From Agarilytica sp033852165 (lineage in GTDB: Bacteria; Pseudomonadota; Gammaproteobacteria; Pseudomonadales; Cellvibrionaceae), in the NCBI GenBank assembly GCA_033852165.1, contig JAWSUZ010000005.1:75032-139031 (forward strand): a DNA stretch of 64,000 nt, read 5' to 3'. Below, piece after piece: positions 44,559 to 52,942 of the stretch. The number at the start of each line of letters is the position of its first letter. Position 1 is the stretch's first letter. The position numbers and the translations under genes were made by a program. The notes under the pieces are model-generated. The model saw nothing but the letters and a program-made list of their open reading frames with translations, was not told the DNA's origin and did no database searches.

Positions 44559-45212
44559 TTAATCACAAAAATCTGACTCTGAAACTACCTTATAAATATT
44601 TTTACTTTCTACATATTCGAGAAGGACGATGCGATCACCCCTTTCAAAAACTTCGTCCTTATAGGACCTAACTTTTACCAACAATCCAGCTCCGCCATCT
44701 TCAACTGTGGCCTCACCAAAATCTTTATCAACACGACCCGTTCTAACAACGCCAATCTGGCCAACTATTGTTTTTTCTATATGTTGATCAGCCTGCTTGA
44801 AAAGCTTGCGCAGAGGCTTAATCACTTGGGAAGTCACGACAATAGCCGCATAGAGGGCCGCTAAAAATACAGCTATACCTACGAATGGTTCAAAGAAGTC
44901 GGGCACAAAGGGAAATGCGAAATAAACAATGTAATAGCTGAAAAACCAGCCCGTTGCAGATACGAGTGAAATAATGATGGGCAAAGGGACACCATTGAGG
45001 CCCAACTTCATTGCCAAACCCGCAACACCATTACCCCCTACATCGCCATCAGCAAGATCCGTATCGAGCACATCAATATCGACCACACCCAAAAATGATA
45101 TAAGCCAGTAGAAAATACTGACAATAAGGAAAACACTAAATATCACGGTCGGGAAGGATGTGACTATGGAATAAAAACCGTCCATTTTGTCAGTGAGTAA
45201 TATTGCAAACAC
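44559..45212 (-). CDS. yqiJ: YqiJ-like NfeD/OB-fold membrane protein
   Basis: A 217-residue protein with three to four membrane helices in the first 130 residues and a C-terminal OB-fold (TIVGQIGVVRTGRVDKDFGEATVEDGGAGLLVKVRS...GDRIVLLEYV), the NfeD-type partner of flotillins. The GTG start at 45212 is supported by AAGGAGG six nt upstream. It heads the flotillin-ATPase-rhomboid block, 300 nt from the PspA gene with a YbjQ remnant between. Confidence 0.88.
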   Translation of the reverse strand: MFAILLTDKMDGFYSIVTSFPTVIFSVFLIVSIFYWLISFLGVVDIDVLDTDLADGDVGGNGVAGLAMKLGLNGVPLPIIISLVSATGWFFSYYIVYFAFPFVPDFFEPFVGIAVFLAALYAAIVVTSQVIKPLRKLFKQADQHIEKTIVGQIGVVRTGRVDKDFGEATVEDGGAGLLVKVRSYKDEVFERGDRIVLLEYVESKNIYKVVSESDFCD

Positions 45213-45530
45213 CTTAGTCCTCCTTTTTATTTTTATACGATTATTTTGAGGCTAGCTAGACACTCCTCGAAGTAATCGGCGATTTATTGTGGAAATAGAT
45301 TCCCCAAACGTAGCTTCGACTCTCTTTATGGATGGCCTCTAGCAAAATCTTCTTTTTTATTCTGTCTATCCCTTCTCGCTTTTCTACCCTATGGCGTCTT
45401 TATCCTGCTTTTTACTCCCTCCCTCTTTCACGTCGCCAGCCTTTGACCTCAAGGCATGTCTTCACACCTGTACTTAGGAAAAAGGAGCAACAGCATAGCT
45501 TACGACACCCATGAAGCATACCCTCTAACT

Positions 45531-45686
45531 TCAGTTACGCTTTGCTATTTTTACTGCCGCTCCATAGGCAAGAAGCTCGGCCGCACCCCTCATCATTGAG
45601 GCGGTGGTAAACTTAACGCCAACAATAGCGTCCGCAATGGCTCCTGAAAAATACGGTTCATCTTCGGTACCCAAACGTCCTTTTCC
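45531..45686 (-). pseudogene. YbjQ-like (heavy-metal-binding domain) remnant
   Basis: The minus frame before the TGA at 45531 reads ...YFSGAIADAIVGVKFTTASM... and ...ELLAYGAAVKIAKRN, the C-terminal signature of YbjQ/UPF0145 pentameric proteins. Only 51 codons are open; the N-terminal half is missing, with an in-frame TGA upstream and no good start. It lies between the PspA and YqiJ genes. The remaining gap 45213-45530 shows nothing I can identify. Confidence 0.6.
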
Positions 45687-45716
45687 TCACTCCTCAATCC
45701 CTTACTCCACAGCCCC

Positions 45717-46394
45717 TTACTTATTCTTCAAACGTTCGAGCACTTTCTCAGCACTTGACCCGCTAGGCGCTATCCCAGCAGCTTTTAGTTTTTCATCCAA
45801 TGAATTTTCCGTTCCGTCCTGGGAAATTTCACTTGCAGCATTAATTTGTGCTTTCTTTAAATCCTGCTTTTCTTTGATTCGCTCTAACGAGTCCATCGCC
45901 GTCCGCAACTTTGAATTTGTACCGCTATGGCGCTGAGCAACGGCTGACTGAGCTCGCAACACATTTTCCGTTGCCTTGACGGTATCCACTTGCTGCTTCA
46001 ATCGCCGAATATTTTGGTCCGCATTTTTTATTGCCATTCGCAGGTCATTTGCATTTGACGCAAATTCTTTTCCCGCCTCACTCTCCGTCACCAATTGATT
46101 TTCTAAATCAGCAACCTTTTGCGCCACCTCCATGGCTAACTCTTCATCTCCTTTTTTGAGCGCCTGACTCGCATAACCTTCGTATTCATCAATATTCGCC
46201 TGCAGTTGACCAGCCTTTTCTTCAGCCAATTTTTGCCGCGCAATTATCGCCGCAAGCCCATCCTTAGACTTTCTTAACTCTTCTGTTGCATCCCGAACCT
46301 CTTGATCCAATATACGCAATGCCTGCGAATCTATCGCGGCTTCTCCGGCTTCGTTTAATCCACCGCGTAATGCTGTTATCAGTTTTGACCACAT
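45717..46394 (-). CDS. PspA/IM30 family protein (YjfJ-type)
   Basis: About 225 residues, coiled coil over most of its length: MWSKLITALRGGLNEAGEAAIDSQALRILDQEVRDATEELRKSKDGLAAIIARQ..., ending DEKLKAAGIAPSGSSAEKVLERLKNK. These are ESCRT-III-like proteins that polymerise on stressed membranes. I place the start at 46394, since AAGGA lies too close to the ATG at 46400. It follows the YjfI gene by 16 nt, matching the E. coli yjfI-yjfJ pair. Confidence 0.9.
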   Translation of the reverse strand: MWSKLITALRGGLNEAGEAAIDSQALRILDQEVRDATEELRKSKDGLAAIIARQKLAEEKAGQLQANIDEYEGYASQALKKGDEELAMEVAQKVADLENQLVTESEAGKEFASNANDLRMAIKNADQNIRRLKQQVDTVKATENVLRAQSAVAQRHSGTNSKLRTAMDSLERIKEKQDLKKAQINAASEISQDGTENSLDEKLKAAGIAPSGSSAEKVLERLKNK

Positions 46395-46410
46395 GTTCAT
46401 TTCCTTTTTC

Positions 46411-47043
46411 TCATTTCGTCGCTAGTTTTCGCAGAACCAAATATTCGCTATACGCTTCTGCGGCCTGAATAACATTTGAAGCCAAGACTTCAATTTCAAA
46501 AATCACGTTCGATAGAATCGAGGTTGCGCTCAAGGCACCGAACATTTGGTAATAGGCCTTACCGTCACCCAAGACATCTAAGCTAATTGTCGATAACGGG
46601 AAGAATTTATGGGTTCTCAATACTGCGTCATTAAAGCCCTGCGTATCGGCCACGTCATCTTCCGACCAAAGCACCGCTTCCACCAATATCTGCTCGCCCG
46701 ACACAGTTAAGAACAAGGGCAGGTCACCCTGATCATGCATAACCAAATGTAGCGCAGGGGCTACACCATCTATCAATTCAATAGTTGCTCTATCCCCATC
46801 AAAGAGAGGATCTACCGCTAACGCATTGAATAAGCTTTGCGTCGTCCACTTTTTCATTTCTGTCATTTCCAGTACTCCATTTTCCAATAAGGTTTCATCA
46901 AACTCGACACGCAGAAGCTTTTCAAACTTTGCTAGCCATTTGGCATTTTCCGGTCGAATCCAGGCTTCTTTCTTCACAAGGCCCAGCTCTCTGAGCCGCC
47001 GCCGGTATTCACGCTGATAATGTGCTGATGTCTTCTCTTTCAT
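46411..47043 (-). CDS. YjfI family protein (DUF2170)
   Basis: A 210-residue protein. The basic N-terminus KEKTSAHYQREYRRRLRELGLVKKEAWIRPENAKWLAKFEKLLR resembles a small DNA- or membrane-binding helix; the C-terminal part is the DUF2170 fold (LHLVMHDQGDLPLFLTVSGEQILVEAVLWSEDDV). It regularly precedes PspA-like genes (yjfI-yjfJ). AAGG precedes the ATG. Three palindromes immediately upstream suggest repressor control of the whole set. Confidence 0.82.
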   Translation of the reverse strand: MKEKTSAHYQREYRRRLRELGLVKKEAWIRPENAKWLAKFEKLLRVEFDETLLENGVLEMTEMKKWTTQSLFNALAVDPLFDGDRATIELIDGVAPALHLVMHDQGDLPLFLTVSGEQILVEAVLWSEDDVADTQGFNDAVLRTHKFFPLSTISLDVLGDGKAYYQMFGALSATSILSNVIFEIEVLASNVIQAAEAYSEYLVLRKLATK

Positions 47044-47057
47044 GCAACTTACCTTAT

Positions 47058-47118
47058 CGCCTTACATGTAAGGCGTCAACAATAATTACATGTAAGGCCG
47101 AAATATCATTACATGTAA
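47058..47118. promoter_or_regulatory. Triple TTACATGTAA operator upstream of the YjfI-PspA genes
   Basis: The perfect 10-nt palindrome TTACATGTAA occurs at 47062-47071, 47086-47095 and 47109-47118, spaced 24 and 23 nt. The first is part of an 18-nt perfect palindrome CGCCTTACATGTAAGGCG (47058-47075). The array lies 15-75 nt upstream of the yjfI-type start codon. The regulator is unknown. Confidence 0.82.
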
Positions 47119-47377
47119 CATCTGTTATTAAGGAATTAGCCGTCCTCTAACACCTGTATGTCCGCTAATTTGTACGAATTTAGGTCTATCCAGAGCCATC
47201 TGAACATTGATTCGGTAAAAACCGCTAAAGCACTCCCCCATATCCGCAATTTCACATAGACTTCAGCTGGTTTTGCGGCACAACGTAATAATCAGTGGCT
47301 ATCCAGAAATAGGCGTCTACTACGATTCTATTTCCGAATGGACACCCACCCGGCGATTTGGAAAGGGCAGGTATTCT

Positions 47378-48502
47378 GTGGTTTATAAAGATTCTTCATA
47401 TTTCACACACACACAACAAGACAAAGTCGGTCTGCTGATCACCAACCTCGGCACTCCCGATGCGCCCACAACAAAGGCTGTGCGACGATACCTAAAGGAA
47501 TTTTTGTCTGACCCTCGTGTGGTTGAAGTCCCCCGTCTGATCTGGTGGTTTATGCTCAACGGCGTCATTTTGAATATCCGACCCAGCCGCTCTGCCAAGG
47601 CCTACCGAAAGGTATGGACGGAAGAGGGGTCTCCGCTAGCCGTGCACACCGAAAAACAAGCCGAATTATTACGAGACAAGCTAAAACAAAGCTGGGGCGA
47701 CAATATCTTGGTTGAGCATGGGATGCGTTACGGATCACCCTCTATTGAAAGCGCCATACAAAAGCTAATAGAGCAGGGGGCCCGCAAGTTATTGGTCATG
47801 CCTTTATATCCGCAGTATTCCGGCTCGACCACCGCTTCAACATTCGACGCCATCGCCAAGGACTTTGGTTCGCGTCGATTGCTACCTGAATTCAGGTTCA
47901 TCAATAGCTATCATGATTTTGGCCCTTACATTGAAGCCCTTGCGACTTCAATTCGGCAATACTGGGAAGACAATGGCCGCGCGCAGATGCTTTTGTTTTC
48001 GTATCACGGCGTGCCTTTGCAGTTTTTGCACAACGGCGATCCTTATCATTGCCATTGCCATAAGACTTCTCGGCTGCTGGCTGCGGCCTTAGGCCTCAAA
48101 GATGACGAGTGGACCACGGCGTTTCAATCCCGCATGGGTCGTGAACCTTGGTTGCAACCGTATGCTAATGAGACTTTGAAGTCCTTTCCCGATAAAGGCA
48201 TTAAGTCTGTGCAGGTTGTATGTCCTGGCTTTCCGGCAGACTGCCTCGAAACCATTGAAGAAATTGGAATGGAGAACCGCGAATACTTTATGGGAGCGGG
48301 CGGGGAGGATTATCAATACATCCCCTCACTTAACGATCAAGACATCCACATTGATGCATTAGCCCAACTGGCAGAGAAACATTTGGGCGGATGGCGAGAT
48401 GATATCGTGGCCGACTCTAAGCCCACAGCGGCCTCAAGCTGCCCAGCATCACGATCCGAATTATTTGAAGCCCACGGCTATAACCAAAAGAGTGAAACTT
48501 AA
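47378..48502 (+). CDS. hemH: Ferrochelatase
   Basis: About 374 residues; inserts iron into protoporphyrin IX to finish haem. Typical stretches: VGLLITNLGTPDAPT, RRYLKEFLSDPRVVE, LPLYPQYSGSTTAS-type (MPLYPQYSGSTTASTFDAI), the catalytic His in FSYHGVP and Glu in CPGFPADCLETIEEI. The cysteines of YHCHCHKTS and CPGF...C are notable. The GTG at 47378 with AGG six nt upstream gives VVYKDSSYFTH, the expected N-terminus; the frame is open 35 codons further upstream from a TTG at 47273 without conserved content. Confidence 0.94.
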   Translation: MVYKDSSYFTHTQQDKVGLLITNLGTPDAPTTKAVRRYLKEFLSDPRVVEVPRLIWWFMLNGVILNIRPSRSAKAYRKVWTEEGSPLAVHTEKQAELLRDKLKQSWGDNILVEHGMRYGSPSIESAIQKLIEQGARKLLVMPLYPQYSGSTTASTFDAIAKDFGSRRLLPEFRFINSYHDFGPYIEALATSIRQYWEDNGRAQMLLFSYHGVPLQFLHNGDPYHCHCHKTSRLLAAALGLKDDEWTTAFQSRMGREPWLQPYANETLKSFPDKGIKSVQVVCPGFPADCLETIEEIGMENREYFMGAGGEDYQYIPSLNDQDIHIDALAQLAEKHLGGWRDDIVADSKPTAASSCPASRSELFEAHGYNQKSET

Positions 48503-48523
48503 TTTCATCTCAATGCTCTCTTT

Positions 48524-48546
48524 ATACCGAAATTTAATTTCAGTAT
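48524..48546. promoter_or_regulatory. 23-nt near-perfect palindrome between hemH and mrcB
   Basis: ATACCGAAATT-T-AATTTCAGTAT has 11-nt arms with one mismatch, 22 nt after the hemH stop and 58 nt before mrcB. It could be an operator or a weak AT-rich terminator. Confidence 0.45.
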
Positions 48547-48604
48547 GAGACAGTGCTTATTTTTGTATCCGCACTAATTTTACTCTTTAGACTAGGACGC
48601 CACT

Positions 48605-50911
48605 TTGGCAAAACGAAAAACAAAACACGCCAAAAAATCCGGATTTCCTTGGCGAGTTTTGGCCTTACTTATTATCGGCTTTTCAATTCCTTTAGCCGCC
48701 TACACGTTTTATTTAGATCGTCTGGTTGTTTCTCAGTTTGAAGGCAAAAAGTTTTCCCTGCCTGCAAAAGTATTCGCTCGGCCGCTAGAGCTCTATACGC
48801 AAAAAAATGTCGCGGCAAATCAACTCGAACAAGAGCTGGCCTTTCTAAATTACACGCGCGCAACCAGCGTAACGCACCCCGGACAATACAAAAAAACCGG
48901 CAATGCGATTGAAATCTTCGTGCGACCTTTTACCTTTTGGGATGGTGAACAGGTTTCCCGTCATGTTCGTATTTTTTTCAAGCGCGGCATGGTCAGTAAG
49001 ATTGTTGATATTGATAGCAGCGAATCTGTTGAATTGCTTCGACTGGACCCGGTCACCATTGGCGGCATTTACCCAAATCATGGAGAAGACCGTACCTTGG
49101 TCCGGTTAAAGCAAGTACCCAAATCACTGATCAATGCCTTAATCGCAATTGAAGACAAACGTTTTTATCAACATCATGGAGTCGACCCAAAAGCAATTCT
49201 GCGAGCGGTAACGACGATTATTTTTGGTAAGTCACTCCAGGGCGGCAGCACTCTCACCCAGCAGCTGGTTAAAAACTTTTATTTAACACCCGAGCGAACC
49301 ATTCGCCGAAAAGTTAAAGAAATGATGATGGCTATACTGCTGGAGCTGCATTACAGCAAGAACGAGATTTTAGAAACTTATATTAATGAAGTGTATTTTG
49401 CGCAAGACAGAAATCGAGCTATTCATGGTTTTGCATTGGCGAGTCAGTTTTACTTTTCCCGCAGTATCGAACATTTAACACTCGACCAGGCCGCCTTGCT
49501 GGTCGGTATGCTGAAAGGCCCAGCGCTGTACAATCCTCGACGACATCCCCAACGCGCGAAAAAGCGACGCAATATCGTCCTTAAGGCAATGCTCGATCAG
49601 AGTTTTATTAAGCGCTCAGTTTTTGATAGAGCCAGTAACACAAAAATTCATGTCAGTAAGATGACAAAACGTGGACAGTCACCGTACCCTGCCTTTATGG
49701 ATTTGGTCATACGTCAGCTAAAACGCGACTACAAAGAATCCGACTTGCGCACTGAAGGCTTGCGAATATTTACCAGCCTGAACCCTTTGACACAAAACGC
49801 TGCCGAAACATCGCTAAGCTCACAGTTAGCTAAACTCGAAAAGTCACGGCAGTTACCCGCCAAACATTTACAAGGCAGCGTGGTGATTGTGAATGTTGCC
49901 GACGGCGAAGTCAGTGCGATTGTCGGCGATCGTAATACCGACTTTCCCGGATTTAATCGCGCTCTCGATGCCTCACGTCAGATCGGCTCATTAATTAAGC
50001 CCGCGATTTATTTAACGGCATTAAGCCAACCGGAAAAATATCACCTCGCCAGCCCACTAGACGACAGCCCCTTTACCTGGAGCGAACCCGGCATCGAGGA
50101 TTGGAGCCCGTTAAATTACGACAAAAAATTTCATGACGAAGTACCACTTTGGTTAGCGCTGGCGAAATCGTATAACGTCGCAGCCGCGCGCTTAGGCACA
50201 GAGTTAGGCGTTGAATCGGTAATGAATATGGCAAGACGCTTAGGTGTCGATAAATCACTTCCCAATTATGCTTCTGGGTTACTGGGCACGGTTCACCTTA
50301 CGCCCTACCAAGTTGCCCAGATGTACCACACCATTGCTAACGGAGGATTCCGTACACCGTTTCGAGCCATTCGCGATGTAACCACTACGGATGGCGTTCC
50401 GCTTAATCGTTATAAACTGAGAGTGGCTCAGGCCATTCCCAGCACTCCTAATTATTTATTGGTGAGAGGCTTGCAGGAAGTCGTGAGTAACGGAACTGCC
50501 AGCGGCTTAAAACGTTATCTTTCAAAGAATATTCACGCGGCAGGGAAAACGGGAACCACGGATAATTTGCGCGATAGCTGGTTTGCAGGTTTTACCGGGA
50601 ACCATGTGGCTGTGGTGTGGATTGGCAATGATAAAAATGAAAGTGTTAAGCTCACTGGCGCAAGTGGGGCGCTTACTATTTGGGGGGACATTATGAAACA
50701 GATTTCGCCAACGCCGATTAATATGATTGCCCCCGAAGGGATCCAGTATTTAGGCATCGATAGATTCACGGGATTTTTAAGCTCGAAAAATTGCCAAAAT
50801 AGTCGAGCGCTGCCCTTTGACCAGAACTCAGTTGAAAATCGCGACCAATACTGCGGCAGAAAAAAACAGAATAAAATTAAATCGTGGATTAAAGGATTAT
50901 TCGGCCAATGA
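48605..50911 (+). CDS. mrcB: Penicillin-binding protein 1B
   Basis: A 768-residue bifunctional peptidoglycan synthase. A basic cytoplasmic tail (AKRKTKHAKKSGF) and membrane helix (about 15-38), UB2H-like domain (about 75-160), GT51 transglycosylase with EDKRFYQHHGVD (about 184), GGSTLTQQLVKN and RKVKEMMMAILLE, then the transpeptidase with SLIK (about 460), SYN (about 521) and AGKTGTTD (about 646). The TTG start at 48605 has AGGA upstream. It overlaps the next gene, a TPR lipoprotein, by 4 nt. Confidence 0.95.
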   Translation: MAKRKTKHAKKSGFPWRVLALLIIGFSIPLAAYTFYLDRLVVSQFEGKKFSLPAKVFARPLELYTQKNVAANQLEQELAFLNYTRATSVTHPGQYKKTGNAIEIFVRPFTFWDGEQVSRHVRIFFKRGMVSKIVDIDSSESVELLRLDPVTIGGIYPNHGEDRTLVRLKQVPKSLINALIAIEDKRFYQHHGVDPKAILRAVTTIIFGKSLQGGSTLTQQLVKNFYLTPERTIRRKVKEMMMAILLELHYSKNEILETYINEVYFAQDRNRAIHGFALASQFYFSRSIEHLTLDQAALLVGMLKGPALYNPRRHPQRAKKRRNIVLKAMLDQSFIKRSVFDRASNTKIHVSKMTKRGQSPYPAFMDLVIRQLKRDYKESDLRTEGLRIFTSLNPLTQNAAETSLSSQLAKLEKSRQLPAKHLQGSVVIVNVADGEVSAIVGDRNTDFPGFNRALDASRQIGSLIKPAIYLTALSQPEKYHLASPLDDSPFTWSEPGIEDWSPLNYDKKFHDEVPLWLALAKSYNVAAARLGTELGVESVMNMARRLGVDKSLPNYASGLLGTVHLTPYQVAQMYHTIANGGFRTPFRAIRDVTTTDGVPLNRYKLRVAQAIPSTPNYLLVRGLQEVVSNGTASGLKRYLSKNIHAAGKTGTTDNLRDSWFAGFTGNHVAVVWIGNDKNESVKLTGASGALTIWGDIMKQISPTPINMIAPEGIQYLGIDRFTGFLSSKNCQNSRALPFDQNSVENRDQYCGRKKQNKIKSWIKGLFGQ

Positions 50912-51279
50912 TTTCCAAGTACTTTTCACTGCGAATACTGATACCGCTATTACTCACACTGTTTTTTACTGCATGTGGCACAATGCCCCTTATTCTTCGG
51001 CCGCCCATTTCAACCAATCCTGCGGTTGTCCAACTTATTGACGATGTCTTCTGGCATATTGACCATGAACAATACGAGCTTGCCACATCAAAACTGGAGC
51101 GCGCGCTTCGCGTAGAACCCAGTAACGCAGCGCTTTGGTTCGAGTTGGCTGAAGTGCATTTATTACAAAACGACTCCATCAGCGCGCGTAATTTTGCCGT
51201 TCGTGCGAAAAGCCTTTCACGAGACGCCGCACTTTCACGCGACATCGATGAATTTGTTTTACCGCTTGATGAGCTATAA
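50908..51279 (+). CDS. TPR-containing lipoprotein coupled to PBP1b
   Basis: A 123-residue protein with a lipoprotein signal ending in lipobox FFTACG (Cys at about 23) and a TPR-like pair (HIDHEQYELATSKLERALRVEPSNAALWFELAEVHLLQNDSISARNFAVRAKSL). The ATG overlaps the mrcB stop (ATGA). Outer-membrane lipoproteins of the LpoB/LpoP type activate PBP1b, and the Pseudomonas LpoP is a TPR lipoprotein encoded beside the synthase, so this is a good candidate for that role; that is inference from context. Confidence 0.82.
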   Translation: MISKYFSLRILIPLLLTLFFTACGTMPLILRPPISTNPAVVQLIDDVFWHIDHEQYELATSKLERALRVEPSNAALWFELAEVHLLQNDSISARNFAVRAKSLSRDAALSRDIDEFVLPLDEL

Positions 51280-51391
51280 AACGTAAACGCCAAAAACAAT
51301 CAAATGACGCCAAGCGGTGTCAATGCGCGGCATCTTTGTTTTTACAAATTATTTAAATTACTATCAGAGCGGAAGGCAAGGATACTCTTTC

Positions 51392-52252
51392 ATGATGAAA
51401 CCCACCCAAACATCCTTTACCAGGGAGAGAAACACCAATCAAATTACAAAGACTTTTAATAGCAGCTTAACTAGTAAAATAAACCCGTTTAGGACGAGTT
51501 GTCCTCTGAAATTATTTGACCGCGTTATACGGTGCCTTGTATTCCTCACCTTTTTTCTTTGCCTGCCTGCTCATAGCGTCCAGCACCTACACATGGGCTA
51601 TATCGAATTCTCCCCGCATTATTACACCGATGAAAATGGCGCCGCCAGAGGGCTATTGATCGACCTTATAAAGTCGTTGGCAAAAGAAGCGGGCTACACG
51701 ATTGACTTCCACCCATACCCCGCAAACCGCTTAGTTAAATATTTAGTGGAAGGGGACTTGGACCTTTTTATAGGCTTAAAAACGCTGCCCCAATTTATGG
51801 AAGCAACCTATATGTCCGACATGGCTGTCGGCAAACTCTTTATGCGAATATATTCACTAAACCCACTCCCTAACGAAACACATAAAGAGGATTTAGCGGG
51901 GAAGCGTGTTTTGATAATACGTGGCTACAGTTATGGGGACTGGCTCCAGTATATAAAAGACCCGGCCAATAAGGTTGACATTCGAATAGCCGAAACACAT
52001 TTACAAGCGCTGCACATGCTAAGCCAGCGACCCATCGATTATTTGTTGGACTACAAACTTCCGATTATTCACGCCTCACAAAATACAGAGGTACCGGATC
52101 TATTTTTTAATGATATCGACTCACATGAATTGCATATCATTATTTCAAAAAAATTCCCGAATGGGGAGAAAGCCATGACTGTACTCGAAAAAGCGTATTA
52201 CTCACTTTTTCCAGAAGAGGGGAATCGTGGGTCGACAGAAATCGAGAAATAA
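51392..52252 (+). CDS. Periplasmic solute-binding-like protein (SBP_bac_3 fold)
   Basis: About 286 residues. A hydrophobic segment VIRCLVFLTFFLCLPAHS (about residues 44-62) is a signal peptide, then QHLHMGYIEFSPHYYTDENGAARGLLIDLIKSLAKEAGYTIDFHPYPANRLVKYLVEGDLDLFIG, the type-2 periplasmic-binding domain seen in amino-acid receptors and orphan family 3 proteins. The N-terminal region before the signal is unusually long; the ATG at 51392 after AAGGA is my choice, an earlier frame start is 51317. No ABC permease is nearby, so transport is uncertain. Confidence 0.8.
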   Translation: MMKPTQTSFTRERNTNQITKTFNSSLTSKINPFRTSCPLKLFDRVIRCLVFLTFFLCLPAHSVQHLHMGYIEFSPHYYTDENGAARGLLIDLIKSLAKEAGYTIDFHPYPANRLVKYLVEGDLDLFIGLKTLPQFMEATYMSDMAVGKLFMRIYSLNPLPNETHKEDLAGKRVLIIRGYSYGDWLQYIKDPANKVDIRIAETHLQALHMLSQRPIDYLLDYKLPIIHASQNTEVPDLFFNDIDSHELHIIISKKFPNGEKAMTVLEKAYYSLFPEEGNRGSTEIEK

Positions 52253-52422
52253 CGCCTCCCACAACTATGATCGTCGTGAATGTAAATTTAAAATATCAGG
52301 ATTTCTTCATTCGACATGAACACACCGTCATGCCATGCAACGATATACAGTGGTGCAAAGATAGCGTTTTACATTTGTTCACATTAGACATCCAATTATG
52401 AACGGATACTAATGAACACCCA

Positions 52423-52938
52423 TCACGCATTTACAATGGAATTGAGCACATGATCTTCCCACTTTCCATTAATAAATATATAGCGCTTAGCAAGCCCTTC
52501 TCTAGCAAACCCCAGAGTTTTCAACAACGCTTCTGAACGTGTGTTGCGCGGCATGTGGTTTGCCATAATGCGATTGAGCTTTAGGTTGCCAAAGGCATAC
52601 TGAATCGCGTGAAGGCAAAGTTCTTTCATGTAACCTTTCCCTTCATGTTCTTTTCCAACCGCGTAGCCCATGTAACACGCCTGAAAATAGCCATGCATTA
52701 TGCCTGTAAGATTGCAGACAGCTACCACCTCCTTTGACGCGCGACTGACCATAATAAAATACGCCGACAGGCCTTCCTCTTGCGCCATTTCCCTGTCATA
52801 CAAGCGACTGAGCCAGGACTCATAAGTGTTATAATACGAATCGCGGATGGGCTCCCAAGGACTCAGGTGCACTGCATTGTCGGTATAAAATGTTGATAGC
52901 CACTTAGCATCATTCCTAGAACTTAATTTGATCTCCAT
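52423..52938 (-). CDS. GNAT acetyltransferase (RimJ/RimL type)
   Basis: A 171-residue protein starting MEIKLSSRNDAKWLSTFYTDN. The acetyl-CoA loop is in YAVGKEHEGKGYMKELCLHAIQYAF, followed by LNRIMANHMPRNTRSEALLKTLGFAREGLAKRYIFINGKWEDHV, typical of RimJ/RimL ribosomal-protein N-acetyltransferases and ribosomally related GNATs. It starts 4 nt after the DUF885 stop, so the two are coupled. An upstream extension into the DUF885 gene is not used. Confidence 0.88.
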   Translation of the reverse strand: MEIKLSSRNDAKWLSTFYTDNAVHLSPWEPIRDSYYNTYESWLSRLYDREMAQEEGLSAYFIMVSRASKEVVAVCNLTGIMHGYFQACYMGYAVGKEHEGKGYMKELCLHAIQYAFGNLKLNRIMANHMPRNTRSEALLKTLGFAREGLAKRYIFINGKWEDHVLNSIVNA

Positions 52939-52942
52939 GAAA

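Noticed and set aside
45332..45514. Small plus-strand gene between the YqiJ and PspA genes
   Set aside because: Composition is not protein-like and it has no ribosome site; the YbjQ remnant is on the other strand.
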